From the NCBI GenBank assembly GCA_945952065.1, contig CAMFGY010000015.1, forward strand, positions 1-64,000: a stretch of DNA of 64,000 nucleotides, in the 5' to 3' direction. The notes beneath the pieces were generated by a model. The model was not told the origin of the DNA. It ran no database searches and was given only the letters and a program-made list of their open reading frames with translations. Source of the stretch: an uncultured Burkholderiales bacterium. GTDB taxonomy: Bacteria; Pseudomonadota; Gammaproteobacteria; Burkholderiales; Burkholderiaceae_C. A program made the position numbers and the translations under genes. This document shows, one piece after another, positions 16,159 to 24,674 of this stretch. Position 1 is the stretch's first letter. Each line of letters begins with the position of its first letter.

Positions 16159-17295
16159 TTAAACAATCGTGAAGTGTTCGGTGCCGGAGGACATGTCTTC
16201 CGAGCGGGCACGCTCGCTGTTGAGCTTGATCTGCAGGCGCAGGTCATTGAGCGAGTCAGCATTGCGCAGCGCATCTTCGTAAGTGACCTTGCCCAACTCA
16301 TAAAGATCAAACAAGGCCTGATCGAAAGTCTGCATGCCTTGCTCGCGGGAGCGCTTCATGATCTCTTTGATCTCACCCACTTCGCCCTTGAAGATCAGGT
16401 CGGAGATCAGCGGTGAGTTCAGCATGATCTCCACCGCGGCCACCCGGCCCTTGCCTTCGCGGCGCGGCAGCAAGCGCTGCGACACCAGGGCGCGCAGATT
16501 CAAAGACAAATCCATCAGCAACTGGCCGCGGCGCTCTTCCGGGAAGAAGTTGATGATGCGATCCAAGGCTTGGTTGGCGCTGTTGGCATGCAAGGTGGCC
16601 ATGCACAAATGGCCGGTCTCGGCGAAGGCCACCGCGTGCTCCATGGTCTCGCGGTCACGCACCTCGCCCATCAAAATCACATCCGGCGCTTGGCGCAGCG
16701 TGTTCTTCAGGGCTTGATCCCAACTGTCGGTATCGATGCCGACTTCGCGCTGGGTGACGATGCAGTTCTTGTGCGGATGCACGAACTCAATCGGGTCTTC
16801 AATCGTGATGATGTGGCCGTAGGTGGTGGTGTTGCGCTCGTCGATCATGGCGGCCAGCGAGGTGCTCTTGCCCGAGCCGGTCGCGCCCACCACGATCACC
16901 AGCCCACGCTTGGCCTGCACCACTTGACGCAACACCGGCGGCAGCTCCAGCGAGGCGATGGTGGGCACATCGGCCGGAATGGTACGCAGCACCAGACCCA
17001 CCGAGCCCTGCTGAATAAAAGCGTTAGCACGAAAGCGACCGATGCCTTGCGGGGAGATCGCGAAGTTGCACTCTTTGCTGCGCTCGAACTCGGCGGCCTG
17101 CTTGTCGTTCATGATGGCGCGCGCCAGCTGCAGCGTGTGCTGCCCGGTCAAGGGCTGCGGCGAGACCTTGGTGACCTTGCCGTCCACCTTGATGGCGGGC
17201 GGGAAGTCGGCCGTGAGAAACAAGTCCGAGCCCTTGCGCGAGATCATCAGGCGCAGAAGGTCGTTGATAAATTTGGTGGCCTGATCGCGTTCCAT
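16159..17295 (-). CDS. pilU: Type IV pilus retraction ATPase PilU
   Basis: A 378-residue hexameric secretion ATPase, accessory to PilT in pilus retraction. It has the Walker A GATGSGKST, Asp-box and Walker B (ILMGEVRDRETM) and His-box (MATLHANSA) of the PilT/GspE family. PilU rather than PilT is indicated by length, by the N-terminal FINDLLRLMISRKGSDLFLTAD, and by the C-terminal extension ending GTEHFTIV. It follows pilT on the same strand across an 87-bp gap that holds two perfect or near-perfect hairpins. It acts at the inner-membrane base of the pilus machine. Confidence 0.95.
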   Translation of the reverse strand: MERDQATKFINDLLRLMISRKGSDLFLTADFPPAIKVDGKVTKVSPQPLTGQHTLQLARAIMNDKQAAEFERSKECNFAISPQGIGRFRANAFIQQGSVGLVLRTIPADVPTIASLELPPVLRQVVQAKRGLVIVVGATGSGKSTSLAAMIDERNTTTYGHIITIEDPIEFVHPHKNCIVTQREVGIDTDSWDQALKNTLRQAPDVILMGEVRDRETMEHAVAFAETGHLCMATLHANSANQALDRIINFFPEERRGQLLMDLSLNLRALVSQRLLPRREGKGRVAAVEIMLNSPLISDLIFKGEVGEIKEIMKRSREQGMQTFDQALFDLYELGKVTYEDALRNADSLNDLRLQIKLNSERARSEDMSSGTEHFTIV

Positions 17296-17333
17296 GGGGG
17301 TCCTGGGCAGTGAATTCGCTGGGAAGTTTTGCC

Positions 17334-17398
17334 GTCACTCACGTGGCTGCTGCCACATGAGTGACGTCGAACTTTCCGGGCTTTAGCCCGGAAAGTTC
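17334..17398. other. Two adjacent long hairpins at the pilT-pilU junction
   Basis: Hairpin 1: 14-bp arms at 17334-17347 and 17352-17365 with a 4-nt loop and one G-U pair. Hairpin 2: 14-bp perfect arms at 17369-17382 and 17385-17398 with a 2-nt loop; the pilT stop codon (17383-17385) lies in its loop. Neither has a T-run on the minus strand, so they look more like mRNA-stability or processing structures that set the pilT:pilU ratio than intrinsic terminators. Confidence 0.75.
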
Positions 17399-18426
17399 TC
17401 CGGGAACTTGGCTTTGGCGCGGGCTTCGGCGGGGGAGATGATGTTGCGGCGGACCAAGTCGGTGAGGTTTTGGTCCAGCGTCTGCATGCCTTGACTGTTG
17501 CCGGTCTGGATGGCTGAGTACATCTGCGCCACCTTGTTTTCGCGAATCAGGTTTCGAATTGCCGAATTGCCCAGCATGATTTCATGCGCGGCGACGCGGC
17601 CCGAACCATCTTTGAGCTTGCAAAGGCTTTGTGAAATCACCGCCACCAAAGACTCCGACACCATGGCCCGCACCATTTCTTTCTCGGCTGCGGGGAAGAC
17701 GTCAACGATACGGTCCACGGTCTTGGCGGCCGAACTGGTGTGCAGGGTGCCAAACACCAAGTGACCGGTTTCGGCAGCGGTCAAGGCCAGGCGAATCGTT
17801 TCCAGGTCGCGCATTTCACCGACCAGCACCGCATCCGGGTCTTCGCGCAGCGCGGACTTCAGCGCATTGGCAAAGCTCATGGTGTGCGGACCCACCTCAC
17901 GCTGGTTGATCAAGCTCTTTTTGGACTCATGCACGAATTCGATCGGGTCTTCAATGGTGAGGATGTGCCCGTACTCGTTTTCGTTCAGGTGATTGATCAT
18001 GGCCGCCAAGGTGGTGGACTTGCCGGAGCCTGTCGGCCCGGTCACCAGTACCAAGCCACGCGGCCGCAGCGCCAACTCGGCAAAGATCTTGGGCGCATTG
18101 AGTTGCTCCAAAGACAAGATCTTGCTGGGAATGGTGCGGAACACCGCGCCCGCGCCGCGGTTTTGATTGAAGGCATTGACACGAAAACGCGCCAGGCCTT
18201 GGATCTCGAAAGAGAAATCCACCTCCAGCGCTTCTTCATAAATCTTGCGCTGCGAGTCGTTCATGATGTCGTACACCATGTCGTGCACGTCTTTGTGTTC
18301 GAGCGCCTCGACATTGATGCGGCGCACATCCCCATGCACCCGGATCATCGGAGGCAAGCCGGCCGAGAGGTGCAAGTCAGAGGCCTTGTTCTTGACCGAG
18401 AATGCCAACAGTTGAGTGATGTCCAT
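17383..18426 (-). CDS. pilT: Type IV pilus retraction ATPase PilT
   Basis: A 347-residue motor ATPase that depolymerises type IV pili for twitching motility. The Walker A GPTGSGKST lies at 130-138, followed by EDPIEFVHESKKSL, Walker B VLVGEMRDLETI and the His-box FGTLHTSSA. The C-terminal retraction region is present in the AIRNLIRENK form (family AIRNLIREGK). It is divergent from yggS with 29 bp between the starts, a gene pairing widespread in Pseudomonas and Burkholderiales. It is the first gene of a pilT-pilU-dehydrogenase run. Confidence 0.96.
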   Translation of the reverse strand: MDITQLLAFSVKNKASDLHLSAGLPPMIRVHGDVRRINVEALEHKDVHDMVYDIMNDSQRKIYEEALEVDFSFEIQGLARFRVNAFNQNRGAGAVFRTIPSKILSLEQLNAPKIFAELALRPRGLVLVTGPTGSGKSTTLAAMINHLNENEYGHILTIEDPIEFVHESKKSLINQREVGPHTMSFANALKSALREDPDAVLVGEMRDLETIRLALTAAETGHLVFGTLHTSSAAKTVDRIVDVFPAAEKEMVRAMVSESLVAVISQSLCKLKDGSGRVAAHEIMLGNSAIRNLIRENKVAQMYSAIQTGNSQGMQTLDQNLTDLVRRNIISPAEARAKAKFPENFPG

Positions 18427-18455
18427 TTTTTACAGGCAGAGGGCTGAAAGCCATT

Positions 18456-19154
18456 ATGGCGACGATCGCCGAGAACATACAAGAACAGCACAGGCGCATT
18501 GCGGCGGCCTGTGCCCTGGCCGGAAGGCCTGTGCAAAGCGTGCGCCTGATGGTGGTCAGCAAGACCTTTCCGGGCAGCGCCGTGCGTGAAGCGGTGGCCG
18601 CCGGTGAGCGCTGCTTCGGGGAGAATTATGTCCAGGAAGGCTTGGACAAAATCGCCGAATTGGCCGATCTACGCGGCCAAATCGAATGGCATCTGATCGG
18701 GCCGCTGCAAAGCAACAAGACCCGACCGGTCGCCGAGGCTTTTGATTGGGTCCACAGCGTGGATCGCCTGAAGACCGCGCAGCGTTTGTCGGAGCAACGC
18801 CCGGCACATCTGCCGCCCCTCAATATCTGTTTGCAAGTGAATATCAGCGGGGAAGCCAGCAAGAGCGGACTCCACCCCGCCGACTTGCCCGCGCTGGCGG
18901 CGGCCGTGAGCGCTTTGCCGCGCCTGCGTTTGCGCGGTCTGATGGCCATTCCCGAACCCGCGGCCGACTTTGAATCGCAGCGCCTGCCGCACCGTGCCCT
19001 GGCCCAGCTGCAAGCACAGTTGCAAGCCGCGCAGGGCTTACACCTTGACACCTTGTCGATCGGCATGAGCGCCGATTTGGAAGCCGCGGTGGTGGAAGGC
19101 GCCACGCTGGTGCGCATTGGCTCCGCCATTTTCGGTGCCCGACAAGCGCGCTGA
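18456..19154 (+). CDS. yggS: PLP homeostasis protein, YggS family
   Basis: A 232-residue pyridoxal-phosphate-binding protein (PLPBP/COG0325) with an alanine-racemase-like barrel. The PLP lysine is Lys 36 in LMVVSKTFP; other family segments are CFGENYVQEG, EWHLIGPLQSNKTR, and the C-terminal SIGMSADLEAAVVEGATLVRIG, which binds the phosphate. It controls PLP and amino-acid pool balance. It is divergent from pilT, a conserved neighbourhood. Confidence 0.95.
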   Translation: MATIAENIQEQHRRIAAACALAGRPVQSVRLMVVSKTFPGSAVREAVAAGERCFGENYVQEGLDKIAELADLRGQIEWHLIGPLQSNKTRPVAEAFDWVHSVDRLKTAQRLSEQRPAHLPPLNICLQVNISGEASKSGLHPADLPALAAAVSALPRLRLRGLMAIPEPAADFESQRLPHRALAQLQAQLQAAQGLHLDTLSIGMSADLEAAVVEGATLVRIGSAIFGARQAR

Positions 19155-19173
19155 ACACAATCAAGCCTTCATC

Positions 19174-19887
19174 ATGAATTTGCTTCGCTTGCGACGCTGT
19201 GTCTTGATCTGGGCCGGGCTGATGCTGCTTGGGGTGAGCGCCACCCCGCTGCTGGCCGCCCCGGCTTTTGAAGACACCATCGCCCAACGCGCCCAAGCCT
19301 GCACCCTGTGCCACGGCAAAGAGGGGCGCGCCGCAGCCGACGGCTACTACCCGCGCCTGGCCGGCAAGCCGCAAGGCTATCTTTACAAACAGTTGCTCAA
19401 TTTCCGCGATGGCCGACGTCATTACGGCCCGATGAGCGACTTGATCGAGCCTTTGAGCGATGCCTATTTGAACGAATTGGCCGGCTACTTCGCCCAGCTG
19501 AGCCTGCCCTACCCACCGGCCCAAGCGCCGGGTTTGCCCAGCGCCGCCTTGGCGCGCGGCCAAGCGCTGATTCTGCAGGGCGACCCGGCCCGCAAACTAC
19601 CGGCTTGTGTGCAATGCCACGGCCAGGCTTTGACAGGGGTGCAGCCGTTCATTCCGGGCCTGCTGGGCCTGCCTCGCGACTATTTGAACGGCCAGCTGGG
19701 CGCTTGGCGCAGCGGCCTGCGCCGCGCGGTCGCGCCTGATTGCATGGGCCAAATCGCAAAAATACTCAGCACCGAAGAGATCAACGCCATCTCGCATTTC
19801 TTGGCGGGCCAAGCCGTGCCGGCCAATGCCAAGCCCGCCGCCTCTTTGCCTGCGCCTTTGCCCATGCAATGCGGAGGCCTGCAATGA
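19174..19887 (+). CDS. Di-haem cytochrome c (c4-like), exported
   Basis: A 237-residue periplasmic cytochrome with a signal peptide (cleavage near LLAAP, residue 29) and two haem-binding sites, CTLCH at 43-47 and CVQCH at 145-149. The two-domain layout and segments YYPRLAGKPQGYLYKQL and PFIPGLLGLPRDYLNGQL (possible axial-ligand regions) resemble cytochrome c4. It would pass electrons toward terminal oxidases. The stop overlaps the ATG of the tri-haem cytochrome gene (ATGA), so the two are translationally coupled. Confidence 0.9.
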   Translation: MNLLRLRRCVLIWAGLMLLGVSATPLLAAPAFEDTIAQRAQACTLCHGKEGRAAADGYYPRLAGKPQGYLYKQLLNFRDGRRHYGPMSDLIEPLSDAYLNELAGYFAQLSLPYPPAQAPGLPSAALARGQALILQGDPARKLPACVQCHGQALTGVQPFIPGLLGLPRDYLNGQLGAWRSGLRRAVAPDCMGQIAKILSTEEINAISHFLAGQAVPANAKPAASLPAPLPMQCGGLQ

Positions 19888-21209
19888 CGAAGAAGAACAG
19901 AAGCCGTACCTTGCGCTGGCTCGGCGCGGGGCTGCTGGGCTTGGGCAGCATGGCCGGCTTGGCACTGCTGGGCCTGAACCATCTGGACGAAAGCCCAGCC
20001 TCGCCGTCCGCGAGCAGCACGCAAAGCCCTGGCAGCCGAACGCAAGCCCAGCGGGTGCAGCAAGGCGAATACCTGGCGCGCGTCGGCAACTGCATGGGCT
20101 GCCACACCCAGCGCGGCGGCGCGCCTTATGCGGGCGGCCGCGCCATCCCCACGCCTTTTGGCAGCGTCTTTGCCCCCAACCTCACACCCGATGCTGAAAC
20201 CGGCTTGGGGCGTTGGAGCGAAGCGCAGTTCTGGGCCGCGCTGCACCATGGCCGCGCGCCCGATGGCCGGCTCTACACGCCGGCCTTCCCCTTCGGCAAC
20301 TACAGCTTGGTCACACGCGAAGATGCCCGCGACCTGTGGGCCTATTTGCGCAGCCTGCCTGCGGTGGTGCAGCCGAATCGAGCTCACGAGCTGCGCTTCC
20401 CCTACAACACCCAGGCCGCCATGATGGTGTGGCGCGCGCTTTACTTTCGCCCGGCGGTGTACAGCCCGGCGCCGCAGCAAAGCGCCGAATGGAACCGGGG
20501 CGCGTACTTGAGCCAAGGCCTGGGGCATTGCAATGCCTGCCATGCGCCGCGCAATGCCCTGGGCGCAATCAGCGGCCCGGCGGATTTCTCCGGCGGCATG
20601 CTGCAAGGCCTGGGCTGGTACGCGCCCTCGCTGCACAGCGCCGCGGAGGGCAGCGTCGCGCACTGGGATCGCCAAGCGCTGATCGAATGGCTGAAGAGCG
20701 GGCGCAATGCCCAAGCCAGCGCCTTGGGGCCCATGGCGGAAGTGATCCAAGGCAGCACCCAATACTTGCGGCCCGATGACCTGGCGGCCATGGCCCGCTA
20801 TCTGCAAAGCCTGCCGCAACACCTGGTCGCACGTGGCGCGCCCTCATCACGACCCGAGTTCAAGCTTAGAGAAGTCGGCGAGGCCCTGTACGGCGAGCAT
20901 TGCGCGAGCTGCCATGGGGCCCAAGGTCAAGGCGTGGCCGGTGCCTACCCGGCCTTGCAAAACAACCGCACCGTCTTGATGCAACAGCCCGCCAACTTGC
21001 TGCGCATCATCCAAAGCGGCGGCTTCGCGCCCAGCACGGCTGACAATCCGCGTCCCTTTGGCATGCCACCCTTTGGCGGCGTCCTGGATGAAGGCCAACA
21101 GGCCGCCGTGGCCAGCTTTGTGCGCAATGCCTGGGGCAACCAGCCGCAAGGTGAAGCCGATGTGCGGGTGGTCGATGTGCTGCGCCTGAAGACCCGCCGG
21201 GTCGACTGA
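19884..21209 (+). CDS. Tri-haem cytochrome c, alcohol/gluconate dehydrogenase subunit type
   Basis: A 441-residue protein with an N-terminal membrane anchor or uncleaved signal (about residues 11-31) and three haem c motifs: CMGCH at 70-74, CNACH at 216-220 and CASCH at 340-344. Size and haem spacing match the cytochrome subunit of membrane-bound PQQ/flavin alcohol, gluconate and sorbitol dehydrogenases, which hands electrons to ubiquinone. No dehydrogenase subunit is adjacent; the partner is instead the coupled c4-like gene. It could take electrons from a dehydrogenase encoded elsewhere. Confidence 0.88.
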   Translation: MTKKNRSRTLRWLGAGLLGLGSMAGLALLGLNHLDESPASPSASSTQSPGSRTQAQRVQQGEYLARVGNCMGCHTQRGGAPYAGGRAIPTPFGSVFAPNLTPDAETGLGRWSEAQFWAALHHGRAPDGRLYTPAFPFGNYSLVTREDARDLWAYLRSLPAVVQPNRAHELRFPYNTQAAMMVWRALYFRPAVYSPAPQQSAEWNRGAYLSQGLGHCNACHAPRNALGAISGPADFSGGMLQGLGWYAPSLHSAAEGSVAHWDRQALIEWLKSGRNAQASALGPMAEVIQGSTQYLRPDDLAAMARYLQSLPQHLVARGAPSSRPEFKLREVGEALYGEHCASCHGAQGQGVAGAYPALQNNRTVLMQQPANLLRIIQSGGFAPSTADNPRPFGMPPFGGVLDEGQQAAVASFVRNAWGNQPQGEADVRVVDVLRLKTRRVD

Positions 21210-21349
21210 GCCCGGCGCCCGGGCAAGCCCCCATCTGGGGGATCTCCGCCGCATTTGCCGCGCAATTGTTCACGGCAGACCCGAACTCGCGTGTGCGCAA
21301 AACGAGCTGACGGCCCGACACTTCCGGCACGCGCCTCGCGACCTGAATT

Positions 21350-21376
21350 TCACGTCAGTTTGTTGACAGCCGATAT
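21350..21376 (+). promoter_or_regulatory. Candidate sigma-28 (FliA) promoter upstream of a chemoreceptor
   Basis: The 349-base gap 21210-21558 has no gene. It contains GCCGATAT at 21369-21376 (7 of 8 to the FliA -10 consensus GCCGATAA). Eleven bases upstream is TCACGTCA (4 of 8 to TAAAGTTT). A flagellar-regulon promoter would fit the chemoreceptor gene 183 bp downstream. The -35 match is weak. Nothing else was recognised in the gap. Confidence 0.35.
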
Positions 21377-21558
21377 GAAGGCCCGCCCGGATGCGACATT
21401 TTTCACAGCCCTGGCACTACGCATGAATTCCCTACTCAAGAAATCAAGCCTCCACGCCGAAAGCCAAGCAGGCGTTTTACGGCGCCAGCCACAGGGCATG
21501 GCATTGGCCGCGACCCAGGCGACCCAGAAAAACAATCCTTGACGAGGGATATTGATCC

Positions 21559-23118
21559 ATGAACTTCTTGACCCAGCTGCGCATCAGCCAGCGCTTGGCC
21601 GTCAGCTACGGCTTGTTGATTTTGTTGTTGGTGGCCATCGGCAGCTATGGCGCCCTGACCGCCAATCGGCTGGCCAAAGACCTGGACCGCACCGCCAACT
21701 CCAGCTTGGTGAAGATCGCTTCGGCCAATGCGCTGGAAGGCCAGGTGAATGTGATCGCCCGTGCCTCGCGTGACCTGCTCTTGTTGGACGAGGCCCGCCA
21801 GATCAAGAAGCAAAACGCCGCCATCGACGCCGCGCTGCAAGAAACCGAGAAGCAGCTCAGCAGCCTGGACTCCGCATTGGACGGCGGCAAAGAAAAAGAG
21901 CTGGTGAGCACCGTGCGTGAATCGGAGCGCAAATTCAGCGCTGCCGTCACCAAGTTCCGCAAGATCCAAAAAGACGGCAGCCCGGATGAAGCCCGCGAAA
22001 GCCTGATCACCGATGTGCGTCCGGCCCAGCAAGCCTATCAAGATGGCCTGAAGGGCTTGGTGGACCTGCAGTTCGACAGCGCCCGCACGCTGGCGGTGGA
22101 AGGCGGCGAAATGGCTCGCTCCTCCATCTTGCTGACCGCCGTGCTGGTGGTGGTGGCCGCTGTGATCGGCTTGGGCGGCGGCTTTGTGATTGCCCGCTCC
22201 ATCGTGCTGCCGGCTCAAAAAGCACAGCAAGCGGCCGAGGCGATCAGCGCTGGCGACCTGACCCAACACATCGTGGTGCAAGGGTCCGACGAACTGGCGC
22301 AAATGCTCAAGGCCATGCAAGACATGCAACACGCGCTCTCCGGCGTGGTCAGCAGCGTCAGCGATGCAGCCGGCGAAGTGGCACAAAACTCATCGGACAT
22401 TGCCCACAGCAATGTGAACCTGTCGGACCGCACGGCCCGCTCGGCGGCCAGCCTGCAAAACACCGCCGCCTCGGTGGAGCAGATTGCCGCCAATCTGAAT
22501 GGCGCCAGCGATCTGACCCGCCGCGCCGCCGGCATCGCCACCAAAGCGCGTCAATCGGCTCAGGCCGGTGGCACGGTGGTGTCCAAGGTGGTGGACACCA
22601 TGGAAGAAATCAGCGCCAGCTCCAAAAAGATTGGCGACATCATCGGCGTCATCGACGGCATCGCCTTCCAGACCAATATCCTGGCCCTGAATGCAGCAGT
22701 GGAAGCCGCGCGAGCTGGCGAACATGGTCGCGGCTTCGCGGTGGTGGCCTCGGAAGTGCGTGCCCTGGCGTCCCGCTCGGCCGCAGCGGCCAAGGAGATC
22801 AAGGTGCTGATTCAGGAGTCCTCGGTCAAAGTGGAGAACGGCACCGCCTTGGTCAACAACGCCGGCATCACCATCCGCAGCGTGGTCGACGAAGTCAACA
22901 ATATGGGCCAGCTGATCGAAGAGATTTCGCACTCGGCCCAGGAGCAGGCGGCGGGCGTCGGCGTGGTCAACAACGCCATGAATGAGTTGGACCGCACCAC
23001 CCAACAAAACACCACCCTGGTGGACGACTTGAGCCGCTCCACCGATGCCTTGAAGACCAGTTCCTCTCGCCTGCTGGATGCGGTGGGCTTCTTCCGGGCT
23101 TCCGGGGCCCATGTTTGA
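21559..23118 (+). CDS. Methyl-accepting chemotaxis protein
   Basis: A 519-residue chemoreceptor. Membrane segment 1 spans about residues 13-35, a four-helix-bundle periplasmic sensor runs to about 190, segment 2 about 193-215, then HAMP (ending near 265) and a cytoplasmic coiled-coil signalling domain. The conserved hairpin tip reads [27 protein letters not shown]-type flank here is [18 protein letters not shown]. No C-terminal CheR-tethering pentapeptide is present. ATTGATCC precedes the ATG and a GACGAGGG purine tract serves as Shine-Dalgarno. The ligand is unknown. Confidence 0.94.
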   Translation: MNFLTQLRISQRLAVSYGLLILLLVAIGSYGALTANRLAKDLDRTANSSLVKIASANALEGQVNVIARASRDLLLLDEARQIKKQNAAIDAALQETEKQLSSLDSALDGGKEKELVSTVRESERKFSAAVTKFRKIQKDGSPDEARESLITDVRPAQQAYQDGLKGLVDLQFDSARTLAVEGGEMARSSILLTAVLVVVAAVIGLGGGFVIARSIVLPAQKAQQAAEAISAGDLTQHIVVQGSDELAQMLKAMQDMQHALSGVVSSVSDAAGEVAQNSSDIAHSNVNLSDRTARSAASLQNTAASVEQIAANLNGASDLTRRAAGIATKARQSAQAGGTVVSKVVDTMEEISASSKKIGDIIGVIDGIAFQTNILALNAAVEAARAGEHGRGFAVVASEVRALASRSAAAAKEIKVLIQESSVKVENGTALVNNAGITIRSVVDEVNNMGQLIEEISHSAQEQAAGVGVVNNAMNELDRTTQQNTTLVDDLSRSTDALKTSSSRLLDAVGFFRASGAHV

Positions 23119-23140
23119 TCCACGCCCGGCGACTTATCAG

Positions 23141-23194
23141 TTCACTTTCTTTTTCGCTTCCCTTCTCCCTTCTTTTTCTTTCAGACCCCCTCCC
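23141..23194 (+). other. Polypyrimidine tract forming the 5' region of a TonB-type gene
   Basis: In the 54 bases before the ATG at 23195 only five are purines; the rest is alternating C and T runs. The translation start therefore has no Shine-Dalgarno. Such U/C-rich leaders can bind ribosomal protein S1; that role is inference here. Confidence 0.6.
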
Positions 23195-23536
23195 ATGAGC
23201 AAGACTTCTCTCTCCAGCCTGCTGCGCTCCACCTCTGTGCTGTGCGGCGCACTCGCCGTGGCTTTCAGCGCATACGCCTCGGCGCCCAAGATTTTGAAGA
23301 AGGTGCCGCCGGAATTCCCCGCAGAAGCCAGCAAGCAGTCGATCAAGTCAGGCACGGTCAAGGCCAAGATGGCCATTGAAGCCGATGGCTCGGTGTCGGG
23401 CGTGGACATCGTCGAGGCTCAGCCTCGCAAGGTCTTCGACAAGGCCGTGACCAAGGCGCTGATGGACTGGCGCTTTGAAGGCAGCGGCGAAAAGCAATCG
23501 CACGAAGTCAAGCTGGTGTTCAGCAACGAAGACTGA
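23195..23536 (+). CDS. Exported TonB C-terminal domain protein
   Basis: A 113-residue protein with a signal peptide (hydrophobic VLCGALAVAFSAYASA, cleavage near residue 29). The rest is one TonB C-terminal domain: PEFPAEASKQSIKSGTVKAK, DGSVSGVDIVEAQPRKVFD and ALMDWRFE. It lacks the N-terminal membrane anchor and proline-rich spacer of a true TonB, so it cannot span the periplasm to transduce energy alone. It may be a periplasmic binding module. A strong terminator follows 30 bp downstream, making it a single-gene unit. Confidence 0.85.
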   Translation: MSKTSLSSLLRSTSVLCGALAVAFSAYASAPKILKKVPPEFPAEASKQSIKSGTVKAKMAIEADGSVSGVDIVEAQPRKVFDKAVTKALMDWRFEGSGEKQSHEVKLVFSNED

Positions 23537-23566
23537 GTGCCAGGGCCACGCCCTGTAGCGCCCAAG

Positions 23567-23602
23567 GCCTGCACGCGACCGCTGTCGTGTGCAGGCTTTT
23601 TT
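23567..23602 (+). terminator. Rho-independent terminator after the TonB-domain gene
   Basis: A 13-bp stem (GCCTGCACGCGAC paired with GTCGTGTGCAGGC, one G-U pair) with a CGCT loop is followed by six T residues. It separates the TonB-domain gene from the copper module. Confidence 0.92.
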
Positions 23603-23666
23603 CATGGCTCAACAAATTGGGCCAAGCGCCAGGGGCGATTCAGGCCTTTCATTTAAACTGCCGCCC

Positions 23667-24170
23667 ATGCGCCCCTTCGCCATGAGCTCACCGCTGGCTT
23701 GGCTCCGGATTCTGGTCTGGACCTTGGCCCTGGCCCTGCCGCTGCAGGCCCAGGCGCGCCTGGTCATGTTGAGCTGCGCGGGCATGAGCCCCAGCGCCTC
23801 GCATACGGCACATGGGCTCAGCAAGACAATGGCCGAAACGGCTGCGCAGGCCTTGCACCTTCCTCCACACCCTGCCCATGAACAAGCCGGTGAGGAGATC
23901 CGCGTCCATGTCCATGGCTCTGCCCTGGCCCACCCGCAAGCGCAAACCCCGCCGGACTTGGCCCTGAGCCCGGCATTGGACGACGCCAGTAGCTCGCACA
24001 CCTGCAGCGCCTGCGCGGTTTGCTGTCTGGGCATGGCTTTGCCCAGCACCACGCTGCATCTTGGCGCCTCATTTGGCGCCGCCGTATGGGCCGCCAGCCC
24101 CGGGCCGTCCAGCCTGGACGTTGTCACGGCCACCCTGGAGCGCCCGCCCAGGGTTCAGCAGCCGCGCTGA
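23667..24170 (+). CDS. Small exported Cys-rich protein at the head of a copper module (DUF2946-like)
   Basis: A 167-residue protein with an N-terminal signal or anchor (RILVWTLALALPLQAQA). A His-containing stretch follows (HEQAGEEIRVHVHGSALAH), then a cysteine cluster HTCSACAVCCLGMALP near the middle-to-end, then a hydrophobic segment. This layout resembles DUF2946-type proteins, which are often found beside copper genes, but the assignment is loose. The start could be the ATG at 23667 or 23682; neither has a clear Shine-Dalgarno. It precedes the other copper genes on the same strand by 108 bp. A metal-sensing or metal-binding role is inferred from Cys/His content and context. Confidence 0.65.
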   Translation: MRPFAMSSPLAWLRILVWTLALALPLQAQARLVMLSCAGMSPSASHTAHGLSKTMAETAAQALHLPPHPAHEQAGEEIRVHVHGSALAHPQAQTPPDLALSPALDDASSSHTCSACAVCCLGMALPSTTLHLGASFGAAVWAASPGPSSLDVVTATLERPPRVQQPR

Positions 24171-24278
24171 TCGTGCTGCTCGACACCGCCCAAGTCCCGG
24201 GCGGCGTCGTCGTCTTTTTTCATCGCGCGCCCGCCCTTGAAACGCGGCGCGCCCTTCCCTTCCGACGAAGAGGATGCC

Positions 24279-24674
24279 ATGCACCCTTGCAAACCTTTTT
24301 TGCACACGCGCTGCTGCGTGCGCCGGGCTGTTCATTCCCTCGGCCTAGGCCTTGTGCTGGCCGCCGGCTTGAGCGCCAGCCCCAGCACTTGGGCCCAAAG
24401 CGGCGCTGACAAACGCCCCGACCCGGCTGCGCCCACCGAGGCGCCGCGCAGCCCCCAATCGCTGCAACACTACAAAGCCGCTGCGCTCGACAAACCGGTG
24501 CAGAGTTGGCCGGCCTCGAATCAACGTGTCCATGAGCTGGGCGGTTGGCGCGCCTATGCCAAAGAGGCCGCCAAAGAGGCCGCCAAGGAGGCCGCCAATG
24601 CGGCATCCACCCCTGCCTCTGGCCCGCATTCGCATTCGCATACGCATGCGCATCATCCCGGAGCTGCTCGATGA
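24279..24674 (+). CDS. Exported protein with AAKE repeat and His-rich tail
   Basis: A 131-residue protein with a signal peptide (GLGLVLAAGLSASPSTWAQS, cleavage after about residue 40). Three tandem Ala-Lys-Glu-Ala units (KEAAKEAAKEAA) form a short helix, followed by a C-terminal SHSHTHAHH run that should bind Cu or Zn. The gene stop overlaps the ATG of the TolC-type gene (ATGA), so expression is coupled. GAAGAGG precedes the start. Similar small proteins precede efflux outer-membrane genes in other Burkholderiales copper clusters; no function is assigned. Confidence 0.75.
   Translation: MHPCKPFLHTRCCVRRAVHSLGLGLVLAAGLSASPSTWAQSGADKRPDPAAPTEAPRSPQSLQHYKAAALDKPVQSWPASNQRVHELGGWRAYAKEAAKEAAKEAANAASTPASGPHSHSHTHAHHPGAAR

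Noticed and set aside
21255-21542. A 95-codon open frame in the gap before the first chemoreceptor
   Set aside because: No ribosome-binding site, no domain, and codon use unlike neighbours; the gap is better read as a promoter region.
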